In this document: in pieces, positions 23,654 to 33,764 of the stretch | Layout: every line of letters starts with the position of its first letter | Numbering within the stretch: the stretch's first letter is position 1 | Program-made: the position numbers and the translations under genes | NCBI GenBank assembly: GCA_021613375.1 | Contig: CM038720.1 | Location: forward strand, 13,175,962-13,239,961 | Direction of reading: 5' to 3' | DNA length: 64,000 nucleotides | Origin: Megaleporinus macrocephalus | Lineage: Eukaryota; Chordata; Actinopteri; Characiformes; Anostomidae | Notes under the pieces: model-generated | Told to the model about the DNA's origin: nothing | Database searches by the model: none | The model's input: the letters and a program-made list of their open reading frames with translations, nothing else

Positions 23654-23822
23654 ATCCATCCATCCATCATCATCCTCCGCTTTAGGGAGGAAACCAGAGT
23701 ACCTGGAGGAAATCCACTCAAGCACGGTGAGAACATGCAAACTCCATACAGAAGAGCCCAGACTGGGAATCTAACCCGGATCGTCTTGCTCTGAGGTGAC
23801 AGTGCTTACCACTACACCATTG
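23654..23822 (-). mobile_element. tRNA-headed SINE-like repeat, short copy
   Basis: Minus-strand copy: CATCCATCCATCATCATCC, then CTCCGCTTTAGGGAGGAAAC, GAGAACATGCAAACTCCATA, CTGGGAATCTAACCCGGAT and ACCACTACACCATTGT. The GGGTTAGATTCCCAG segment, read on the minus strand, is the B-box-like region. The core between the tail and GGAGGAAAC is deleted. Confidence 0.75.
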
Positions 23823-23850
23823 TTTGTGTATCATGTTAAACTAAAGACAT

Positions 23851-24289
23851 TTGGTAACTATTTCTTTTGCAGTCCCCTAAGTTCTAGGTATTAACCAGGT
23901 AAGTGTGAGGTACAAAGTCCAATATACTGGGTAATTATTTTGGGTAACAAGATGGTAAGTACCAAAATAGTCCAACTTAATTACACTGAAATGTCCTACA
24001 GGTTCTACATATTAAACAAATAAGTGTGATGTAAATCACTGTAATTAAGTTATACTGTTCTGGCACTTACTATATTTTTACCCATATGTATATTTACCCC
24101 ACTATATTTTTATATTTTATCTGTTTAATACGTAGAACCTGTGAGACATTTCAGTGTAATTAAGTTGGACTATTTTGGTATTTACCATCTTGTTACCCAA
24201 AATAATTACCCAGTACTTTGGACTTTGTACCTCACACTTATCTGTTTAACACATAGAACTTAGGGGACTGCAAAAGAAAGGGTTACCAA
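23851..24289. mobile_element. Near-perfect palindrome, probable foldback MITE
   Basis: TTGGTAACTATTTCTTTTGC at the left pairs with the reverse complement of GAAAGGGTTACCAA at the right. Pairing continues inward for about 190 bp per arm (for example GGTAATTATTTTGGGTAACA against TGTTACCCAAAATAATTACC). About 40-60 bp in the centre is unpaired. It has no coding capacity and no clear target duplication. The superfamily is unknown to me. Confidence 0.85.
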
Positions 24290-25357
24290 GACGATTAGGG
24301 TTAACATTGCTGCATTACAGAACACTACATGGAACAAGTAACAAACAAAACTCTAGTTTTAGACCAAAACCTCAATTTAGCAAACACTACTAATCCGTGT
24401 GATGAAGCCATGAATTGTTAAAAGTCTTACTGAGATCTCAGAGATTTATGGCCGGGTATTCTGTGCTAACACTCTTTACTTATGTATAATAGCCTCGCCA
24501 AAGATTAGACTGTGAAATATAAAATTAGATTTGGCAATGGAGATGCGTTAACGCACAGCAATCAACATAATGAACTTTTGGAGATACTCATCATTGCTTG
24601 CAGTCTGTGGCCTTCGTTTGAAAGCATTCATCTGGGGAGACCTTCTGGCTTCCTGTCTTGCTGGAGGAAAAAGAAAATGCTGATGTACTTGTTGAAATGT
24701 GTTAACCTTGTTTACTTAGTGCTGCTGCTTTTTTTTCCCCATTTTGTTTTCTGCCATCCTTGCTTCTCTCGTGCGGCAGCTTGCAGTATGTCTTTACAGC
24801 ATAATTCAGCAACTCAGTCATTCTCACCACTGTGTTGTAGAGCTGTGAAGGTCACATGCAGCACTTTCCTATGTTTTTTAGAGTAATGACAGTTTAAGCA
24901 CATTATCTAATATCATGCTTCATCTTCGTACCATCTGGATGTTCCCAACAGAAAGCCATTTCAGTCCTTCGAATGATAAAACGAAGGTGCAAAACGAAAA
25001 TTCTGGTTTTGCTTTACACTGTTGAGTCAAGAACACTGTCGTCAACCATCTGTTTATCTCACATATTCATTACAAAGTGGTATGGTACCTTTTAGAAGTT
25101 TTAGTTGCAGCAGCAGTTAGTACCAGCAGTAACAAATATATATGTATAACAAACACAGAGATTATGCTTATTCTAATATTTCAATCAATACTGCAGTCAT
25201 GTTTGAAAGTAGAGATATTATAACACTTTCTATGAATTCTGTATTTCAAATGCATAATAAATGCAACAATAAGGTGTTATATATCATAAACAATACATTA
25301 TGATGCCAGGCATGTCTGTTTATAATTGCTCGTAAGTTGTTATTATTACCAAAGGTG
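24290..25357. other. No recognisable gene or repeat
   Basis: A 124-codon plus frame at 24512-24886 has no family motif and a T-rich tract. 25200-25350 is rich in ATTATAA-like words and may be decayed repeat. Confidence 0.4.
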
Positions 25358-26460
25358 TCAAAAGTATTCACAGTCATTACTCAGGTAGAAGTATAGATAC
25401 TAGGGTTTAAAAACACTTCTGTAGAAGTTGAAGTATCAACTCAAGCTTTTTACTCAAGTAAAAGTGTAAACGTATAAAAGTAAAAGTAATGTAAGGGGAA
25501 AAAAAAGCCATTACGGGCAAAAGCTTAGGTCGCACTACAGGGGTCTATAGTGCCCTAACCCATCTCCCCAAAGCCATAATGACTATAATGTTATATTAAA
25601 ATGTTAATGTTGATAAATTTGGGATGCGCTAGGCTTCCTGTTTCAGCCGCATATACACCCATTAAAAATGAATGTAGTTTAGTACAATGTAAATATATTA
25701 AAGAAGCATATCTGTGTTCTACTAAGCATTAACATGTGTTTCATGGAGCAGAAGATATGATGACTAGTCGTCTATAAGTATTGTACTGGTGCAAAAAGTC
25801 AAACTTCAAAGGCATGTTATCAATAACTATTACCGGAATGTAAATGTACATAAATGAAAACAAGCCGAAAATGAAATAGCAGACCAGCCAACCTGGGAAT
25901 TTTTTTTTGAGTAACAACTTGTGGCGGGGCAGCGCAGCACATCACGGCATGTAACGGTGCGGCGCGCTGCAAGGATTTACATGGCCACGAGAACAACTAT
26001 AGAATCAAGAGACGGTTTGAGCATGAGGATTTCTTTCTCTGCTCACGAGTTTGACATTTAAGCTCAGGGGAAGGATTTTTACACCAGCGAATTGTTAAAA
26101 CGTGCAAGTTTATATTTTGCATCTTGTGTTTTTAAGTCCTCTAGGTTTGACAGTGACAATTCCCAGAGCCTGCCAGTTACCTTTGAAACGTTGTTTAGCA
26201 CCATCCTCATTTTAAAACCAGTCACACTATGAAGACGGATTGAGAGAGATTAAACTAAATTTCGTTACTCTCGTTTTGACGGCTCCCCGGCTCTACACTC
26301 GTAGCCTGTTTGAAGAGTTTAAACTAGCGCTATGATTGGTCAAAGTCTTCTTTTCCCAAAAAATTCAGCTGAAAAATAATTACTCCAGTAAAGTATAAAT
26401 AACCAAATTTTCTACTTAAGTAAGGTAACAAAGTATTAGTACTTCATTACTTGACACATC
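25358..26460. mobile_element. Family D element with inverted termini, about 1.1 kb
   Basis: The left end GGTGTCAAAAGTATTCAC with TTACTCAGGTAGAAGTATAG pairs loosely with the right end read in reverse, GATGTGTCAAGTAATGAAGT and TACTTAAGTAGAAAA. Inside is a block (25920-26360) shared with 14265-14737. There is no transposase frame. It looks like a non-autonomous DNA transposon of undetermined superfamily. Confidence 0.65.
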
Positions 26461-27955
26461 TGATTATCACATAGGTCAGGTTCCATAACACATTATAGAA
26501 TCTGTTCATAAGCACATTATAGACAGTTCTGTTATACAGTCTTTGTACCAATTACCATTGCAGGTTTCAAATGTAGTGAGGTAATAACATCTAACTGTTA
26601 AGCACGGTGAGCTTTAAGCCATTGCTAGCACTCTGCGCTGCTAACCTTTTACCTGTAGTTGCTAACTGCTAACAGTTTAACACCTGTAGCCAGATTTTCT
26701 AGAATTACAGTTTCTAGTTCTATCAATATTACTACATGTGAAATGTATGCTTGTTCTTAAAAACAAGGTCCACCAAAAATCAACTCTGGTTCTCTCACAC
26801 TGTTCTGGTCTGTTGTAATCCAGGAAACCTTGTTATAGTCTGTTATAATGCATTACACCTCTTTACAGTGTTCTTATTGTGTTATGACACCTGATATTAT
26901 AAAGGTATATATTGACATGTTATGAAGTGTCTTGCATGTCACTATTACTATTTACAGGCAATGATGCAAGCTTATGACAGGTAAGACGTTATTTATGGCA
27001 TGTTATACCTTATTAATGCATTTATAAAGCATAATCAATACAGGATTCAAGGGAAATATTTTTAATCCTGACTAAACATGATAAAGTTCTGGCTTTGCAT
27101 ATAGAAAACCATGCATATTTTCAGAGTTTTGGGTCACATCTGGACACCAAAACTATTGGAAGCAAGTCGAAGGCACAAGCTTGAACCTGTCGATATAGAA
27201 TGTAAATTGAGCATAAATGTTTCTAAATCTTTCTAAATATATAATTATATTTGAATTGTTCAATAATCAATAATATCTAGAAAGCTTTAAAGATATTTCT
27301 GTCGGTTTATCGCACTGTCCATTGTTCTGACTTGTTAGATCACATACATTCGGTCGCTGGTGCTTCAAACCTATGTTTGCCAGGTAGAATTGAATTTTCC
27401 TTTAACAGCTCTTAATGGTCTAGCTACACGCTCCATCCACTGCACAGCTCACCGGCTCAGGTAAGGCCGAGCAGGGTTGTGTTTTCCAGTGCCTTTGACA
27501 ATCAGACAGTCAGGCTTGGCTAGGCACCGCTTGCGCAGTGACAGCCACTATTGTCCCCAGAGTGACAGCTGGCCAGGGCAGACAGAAGGCCCAGGGATAA
27601 GAGCCTGATAAAAATGCATTCAAGGTGAAATGATAGAGCATCTTTACTTTCCCTTTTTTCTGCTCTTCCCACTGGACATCTTGGGTTTCTGGCCACTTTG
27701 GCAAAGTACTGCGTTCTGGTGGTCACTGAAATACCACCTCCTATCTTGGAAGAGTTTGTAACCCAGATACGGATTGAATGCAAAATGAAACTGGACCTAT
27801 TATGCTTATTTTCAGTGTATATGTTATTTTGGGGTTTACATACCCAAAAAGCTACATACTACATATACTAGAAAAGAATAATAGGTCCCCTTTAAGAGTT
27901 TGGCAGGGTTTGAAGATTGTTTCTCAAATATCTGACAGGTTTCTGTTTTATTCTG
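26461..27955. other. No recognisable gene
   Basis: 26840-27030 has loose repeats of TGTTATGACA-like and TTATAA-like words, perhaps an old dispersed repeat. 27360-27780 is less AT-rich and unassigned; minus frames there overlap each other in two phases and lack motifs. Confidence 0.4.
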
Positions 27956-29340
27956 TTACAGCTAGGTTCAGCCGGGGTTCAGGCTGATTTTTGTTGGGCT
28001 ACAGTCAGGCTGAGAGAGAATTTTGATGGGTTACCAAGAGTTCAGAAAGAATTATTAGAATTGGGCGACATCCATGCAGAGTTTTGTTGGGCTACAGTCA
28101 AGTTCAGCTTAGTTTTTTCAGGCTCCAGTCAGGTTCTCGCAAGTACTGATTATTGTCAAGTTCAAATACAACTTTGTTGGGCTAAAGCTTAGACAGAATC
28201 CAATAAAATTGGATGAGTTCTAACAAAATTTATTCAAGCTACAGTTGAGTTCAGGCAGAAAGTTGTTAAACTAGAGCTTGGTTTAGATAAATTTTTTGTT
28301 GAGCTGCTGTCAGTGTGTGGTAGAAATTTTGCCCGGCAGATTGGTGTGGAATTTTGCTGGGGTACAGAATCAGACTGCAGTCGGTTTCAGAAAAAAATTG
28401 TTAGACTGTAATCAGGTTTAAACACAATTTGGTCTGACAACAATCAACTTTAGATAGAACTTTGATGGGAAATGGTCAAATTGGGAATTGTGTTAGGATA
28501 CAGTCAGATTCAGATTTCTATTTGGCTGCGGTCAGATTTTAATAGAACTTTGTTGGGATATAGTCTGAATTGTGTTAGGATACAGTCATATTCAGATTTC
28601 TATTTGGCTGCGGTCAGATTTTAATAGAACTTTGTTGGGATATGGTCAATTTGGGAATTGTGTTAGGATACAGTCAGATTCAGATTTCTATTTGGCTATG
28701 GTCAGATTTAGAACTTTGTTGGCCTTCCGTCAGACTGGTAAAAAATGTTCTGGAAAAGCATTGTACTACAGTCAGGTTCAAACCGTTTTGTTTGGCTACA
28801 GTTGCGTTTACACAGAATTCTCTCGGGCTACAGTTGGGTTTAGATTACCCTACAAGTGGATTCACAGAGAATTTTGTAGGACTATAGTTAGGATGGGAGT
28901 CTAGTTCAATTGAGCTACAGTCCACATTGGAATTTTTTCAGGCTACAGTCACAGTTCATATGATTTTAGTTATACTACATTTTTTTACACAGAAATTACT
29001 CAAACTACATTCGGATTTATATTGAATTTTATTACACTACAGTTGGGTTCAGGGAGAACACTGTTAGGTAACTCATGTTTGAACAGAACTTTGTCAGGCT
29101 AGTTATGTTCAGATAGAATTTGCTGAGCTATCATCACATTAAAGAAGAATTATCCTGGGCTATTTTTAAGTTTAAGCAAAATTTTGTTGGCTTACAGTTA
29201 AGTTCAGATGTGGTTGTTTTTCAGTATATATAATTTGTCAGTCTATAGTTGTTTCGGACAGAACTTTGTTAGACCATGGTCAGGTTTCGATTCATTAGTT
29301 GAGGTTCAGGCAGAATGTTCTCAGGCAACACTGAGGTTTG
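27956..29340. repeat. Degenerate minisatellite, about 1.4 kb
   Basis: Dozens of diverged units built on TTTTGTTGGGCTACAGTCAG, GTTCAGA and AGAATTT. In the middle, 28480-28730, three near-identical longer units (TGTGTTAGGATACAGTCAGA at 28489, 28571 and 28659, so 82- and 88-bp steps) show recent homogenisation. The open frames across it at 27917-28904 are produced by the array. Confidence 0.8.
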
Positions 29341-30513
29341 ACCAAAATTTCAAGCCCAGTTAAAGCTGTAATGCAATTTCACCTCTGTCATTGGTTTTTA
29401 GGACTTGGCGGAGAGGAAATCTTAAGTGCTTATTTAGTTGGCCTGCCTGCTTGTGCCCTCTTTGTCTCTCCGCCCTGGTTTCTCATTTCCTCTGGTGATT
29501 TACAATAGGATCACAAAAACCAATCTGTAATCTTACAAAACATTACCTCCCCCGCATAGATGTGGCACTATGGAATGCCTACCTCTACTAAGCAATGAAA
29601 AAGAAAGCTATTTCATATCACCCGCAGGATTATGCTGAGGAAATAGAATGTTCCAAGGAGGGGCCAATAATCCCCTCAGGTGAAGTGGCATACCTGTCTA
29701 TCATGGTCGCCAGAGAAAAAGCCCTTTAAATGCTCTAACGATGGGCCTCTTATCACTCTGGAGAGCATTCCAGAAGATATCATTTCTCATTTCGAGCCTC
29801 TACGAATCACCTCCAACCCCCTTTCGCCCCCTTGTGAGAACACTGGCCGCTCCAAGTCTTATCTATACACCAACCATGCGAACCGGCCAGCTGTATCTTT
29901 CATTTTTAACAAGTGAGTTGGCTCTGTCTGTCTATCAAATCAAAAACGTGAGGGTGTGTTGGGGGTGGGGTGGGTTTAGGGATGTTCTTAATCACCGCTC
30001 TTGGTTTATCTGATTGACATGGACAGCCTGTATGGCATAAATGTCTTAGGCAGGTAAGACCACTTTAAAGACCATTCGTTAGTAAATGTTTTTGACAGTA
30101 AAAACACAAACCTGCCAACCTGTAAGGCAATATGTGGCTTTGAATTGTCACCTTGTGCAAACTGAAGATGCCTGTGAATTCAGTTGTGCACATGCATATA
30201 ATGTCTAACAGCAAGAGGCAACATCATCCAGCCCTCCAAAATACAAGAGGAACAGAAGTTCGGACAGTCATAGCACTGGGCCTATTTCCCAAATATCACG
30301 CGCATGACCACAGCGTAATGCCAATCATTTCGGGAGGCTACAAATCAGCAGCAACACGAAATAGGTTGTTGTTCCCCTTTTCACTCCGTCTGGCTGGTTC
30401 CACGTGGGAGGACAGGACTTTTAACTCCTTCGCTAAGGTTAAGGGGCTGGGGTGGATGTGAAAAGTTGAAATTGTGAATGGAGTTAACTTACCACAGATC
30501 TGCCAAACTTGGG
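29341..30513. other. No gene; repeat-free block at about 29.4-29.9 kb
   Basis: 29400-29930 has balanced composition, no repeat I recognise and no splice-supported coding frame. It is a candidate conserved non-coding element. 29930-30513 shows nothing definite. Confidence 0.4.
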
Positions 30514-30670
30514 ATAATATCGCCGTCCAATGAAAAGTATCTCCAAAGTAGTAACTTCATTGTGAGTCAATGGAACCAGACTTTTTGGAGCCTTTCTATT
30601 GGTCCTTTCATACAGATTTTTTTACACAATGTAAATGGCAGCTGTCATGTTTACACAAGTTCCATGGTTT
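30514..30670 (+). repeat. Family A short repeat copy
   Basis: GCCGTCCAATGAAAAGTATC, GAGTCAATGGAACCAGACTT, TTTCTATTGGTCCTTTCAT and ACACAATGTAAATGGCAGCT match the other family A copies; the far end is not preserved. Confidence 0.7.
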
Positions 30671-33600
30671 TTATTAGACTGTGAAGATATTTAACAACTA
30701 GAAAAGCAGTGTTTAAGTAGTTAAGCAGTGCAAGGAACTAGGGGTTAATAAACGACAAGTAGAGGAGCACGGGTCAGTGTGTTTGGGGACCTGCCCTGAG
30801 TGAGTACATGCAGTTTGGAGGCCGTATGTTTAACGAAACCATAATGTTTGGGTGTGCCTGAAAATGAATAGAACTCTATGGGGGGAAAAATAAGGGATGG
30901 AAAAAAACGACAAATAGAAGTGTGTGGGTCGAACCAACACTATATGCGAAGCATTGTCTGTTGGTTGAGCAGCAGTTCAGTAGATTGGCGTGCACTTTTC
31001 CATCCTATTCATTTTCTATGGGAAAAAAATCAGGGGAAAATCTGTTGTTTTCCGGAATCCATGCATCTGATCAAAAAGCTGTATACAAGCCAGAATTACA
31101 CAATCAGACCAGACAATCTGGAGTTGGAACGGTGCTGTTGTTTTATAAACTGTGGGATGAGGTGCGACAAAGGTCTGTCAGAAAGCCAAAAACCAATAAC
31201 AATATATCTGCGCATTGCTTTGCAACCTTAATTATTATCTCAGCAAAGTGGTGCAAACACATGTGAACCGATGCTGCATTCACTTGTTTGCAGTAGGCAA
31301 TCAATGTCCATTGTTTTCAATAGAGCTGTCATTGTAACAGGCAGCGTTCCACATACTGCACTGGTGAGCAGAATTCTCCCAGCTTTGTGGTCAACTGCAA
31401 CTGTGGACCAAACCTGATGTTGATTTTGTTGCAGGCTCAGCACCTCTCTATTAAATTCCAGATTAAGCCCTGATTATATTACAAAAATTAAAAAAGAGTA
31501 CATAGCTTCCTCCTGCCTTGATAACCCATTTTCACCATTACTGCCGCCACCCTGCCAAACTTTGCATGGCTTCTCAGGCTGAACTGTGGAGGTGTGGAAA
31601 AATATCCCAGCAGACCTAACTGGACAACGGAAAGCAAGTCCCCAGAAGAACAGAAGCTCCAATAACTACGAAATGTAAACACTCTAAATACTGATTGTCA
31701 TTAAATTCAGCTGCTGAATCTGTGTAACTTCTGTCATCAGATTTCCACTTTCTTCCTGATATGGTACATGCTGGGCTTCATTAATGACAAAGATAACCAC
31801 AGTTATTCTACTTTAATTAAATGTACAACTATAACAAAAAACAAGTTAGAGCATAAGCAGCCAACGCTAACGTGACTATCATGATGGGAATGAGAGCTGT
31901 GAAGGATTGTGGCTACTGAAGACTGTCCTCCCTGTAATTAACTGCCAAAATTCAATTTGTGAATCTTCAAAAATAAATCTATAATCACTTTCTTGCATTG
32001 GTTGGCGTTCCAATAGAGCGGCTATCTTCAAGTTTCTCCCACTTAGTTTCTCTTTCATGCGGCGGACTAATTAATTTGGACTTGGTAATTAATTGACTCA
32101 TTCCAAATGCTTGAACTGAAAGCCTCACCAAATGGTTGGACGAGGCAGAACTGCAGCAGTGGAAATTCCAATCAGTCTCCGCGGATGGAAGTTGGGTTTG
32201 CGGAGCCTCTGTTTGGAGGATCAATTAGCCATTTCTGTAATCAAATTCATAATGCGACTCAGTGTTTGTCTTTCTGGGTGCCAAACCCTATTGCCATTGC
32301 GAGGGTTCGGAGGAACTGGGAGGAGGAGGAGGAGGAGGCTTTTTTTTATTTTTCCAGAGCTGGCATGGCAGAGAGATGACTTTCGGCGCCCTAATTGGAT
32401 TTCCCGCTGCAGTGATGGGCCTAGCAGGGCTGGACAGCGGCCAGTCAGCTGCATCCAGGCTTCTGGTCCTTCAAGCTTCAGCAGTTCGGTGATTCTCACT
32501 CATTACAGGCTTTTGCAAAGAGACAGGGTCCCTCAGTGTGTGTGGGGGATATTTGGAGAATGCTTACCGTATATCTGGTCAAGACGGCAGGCACAGGTGA
32601 AAGAGGCTCCTAATGCTATAAAGCCACTGCCCCTCCCTGCATACTATATTGTTAGCTGTAGAGCTTGGGTTAACCCTTTGATTCACAACCTGGATTTTAT
32701 TTTCTATATAAATTCCAAACTGACTTTGTTTTGATCATCGTAATTGTTATTTCAGGTTTATTTTTTGTTGTGTTTTTTATAAAAACTCAATTTTGGATCA
32801 CTGCCCTTCTGACATGGGTCAGAAAGGAACTTGAGCGGAACTATTGAAGCTGGTAAACATTTGCAGTCAGGAACATATTAACAAAAGCTATTTTTGTTCA
32901 CAAAATAAATAAATATATACTTAAATAATGATTAAAGCTAATCAAAACAAGATTTTTAATGAACAGGTGGAACATTAATTAATGAAATAAACTCATATAA
33001 AAGATATACCAAGCAGATATTCAGCAAAGGGTTGGCTTAGCTTGTGCATCAAAGGGTTAAAAGGGAACATTCAATCATTAACAACTTATTTTCTGGTAAA
33101 GATGTAAAAAGAAGTTATACATAGCGGTAGAGTCAGTGGTAGTCATTCATAGTGGTAGAGTCATAGAGTCAGAATCGTTTACAGTGGCGCTGATGGGAAC
33201 CAGACGTCTGAGGACGACAATGGCCTTGAAAGTTCCCTCATGGATAGTTGTTACATAAACCAATTATAAGTATGTTGCCTGATTCATGTGGCATTGTTCT
33301 ATAATAGTCTTACATAAGATTTAGGCGAAACACTATGGCAGAGATGATACTTGTGGAGTGTTGTTAGTTAAAGGAGAAAGAAAACATTAATTCATTTATT
33401 TTTAGATTTACCACTGTTTTATCATGATCAACCCCTTTATCTCAAAAACCTTCGGAAGAGGCGTGTGGGACCCCTGGTACAGAAATCGGAGTCTGTAAAT
33501 GTCTCTACAGTGCACCACTCAAACCACATTCTGGTCTTGGTCACACAGACCAGTTGATGTGGTTTGGAACCCAGTATGACTTATTATCAACTATTTCGAT

Positions 33601-33729
33601 CTCCTCATTCCAAACACCCAGTATACTGGAGCACGATACTGGACGTCTTCTTGCCGGCTATTCAAAGTCTTACATCACCATAATCATTTTCTACATTACA
33701 GATCTCAGAATACAGTATTTGTACTGGAT
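30671..33729. other. No gene; repeat-free block at about 32.0-32.5 kb
   Basis: 31990-32500 is GC-richer, open in several frames at once and includes a GGAGGAGGAGGAGGAGG tract. The 200-codon frame there (32132-32734) is explained by that composition and contains an Arg run. 33160-33260 holds a short stretch (CAGTGGCGCTGATGGGAACC) resembling family C. The rest is AT-rich and unassigned. Confidence 0.4.
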
Positions 33730-33742
33730 GATCATTTACCAG
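33730..33742. repeat. Left copy of 13-bp target-site duplication
   Basis: GATCATTTACCAG here is repeated exactly at 37376-37388. The pair brackets the SINE-like repeat together with the LINE inside it, so the outer insertion was made by target-primed integration. Confidence 0.9.
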
Positions 33743-33764
33743 GGCGGCACGGTGGTGTAGTTGG
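33743..33764 (+). mobile_element. 5' end of SINE-like repeat, split by L2 insertion
   Basis: GGCGGCACGGTGGTGTAGT is the tRNA-like head of the fish SINE-like repeat whose 3' part continues at 37150. The last bases, AGTTGG (33759-33764), recur at 37150-37155 and form the duplication of the inner LINE insertion. The TAG at 33758-33760 closes the LINE frame upstream. Confidence 0.8.

Noticed and set aside
27917..28904. Frames of 80-110 codons across the 28-kb repeat
   Set aside because: Two overlapping phases are open because of the tandem structure; the peptide repeats the minisatellite unit.
31480..31690. Tc1 C-terminal remnant (TGGAGGTGTGG, ATATCCCAGCAGACC)
   Set aside because: A single short resemblance to the 48.9-kb remnant, with no terminal repeat or wider alignment.
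32132..32734. 200-codon ATG frame, the longest outside the LINE
   Set aside because: It rests on a GC-rich block open in several frames, contains an Arg run from a GGA tract, and has no domain motif. The end runs into AT-rich sequence.
32700..33100. Regulatory or RNA element in the AT-rich stretch before the LINE
   Set aside because: Only simple AT-rich words; no stable stem or conserved motif could be identified by eye.
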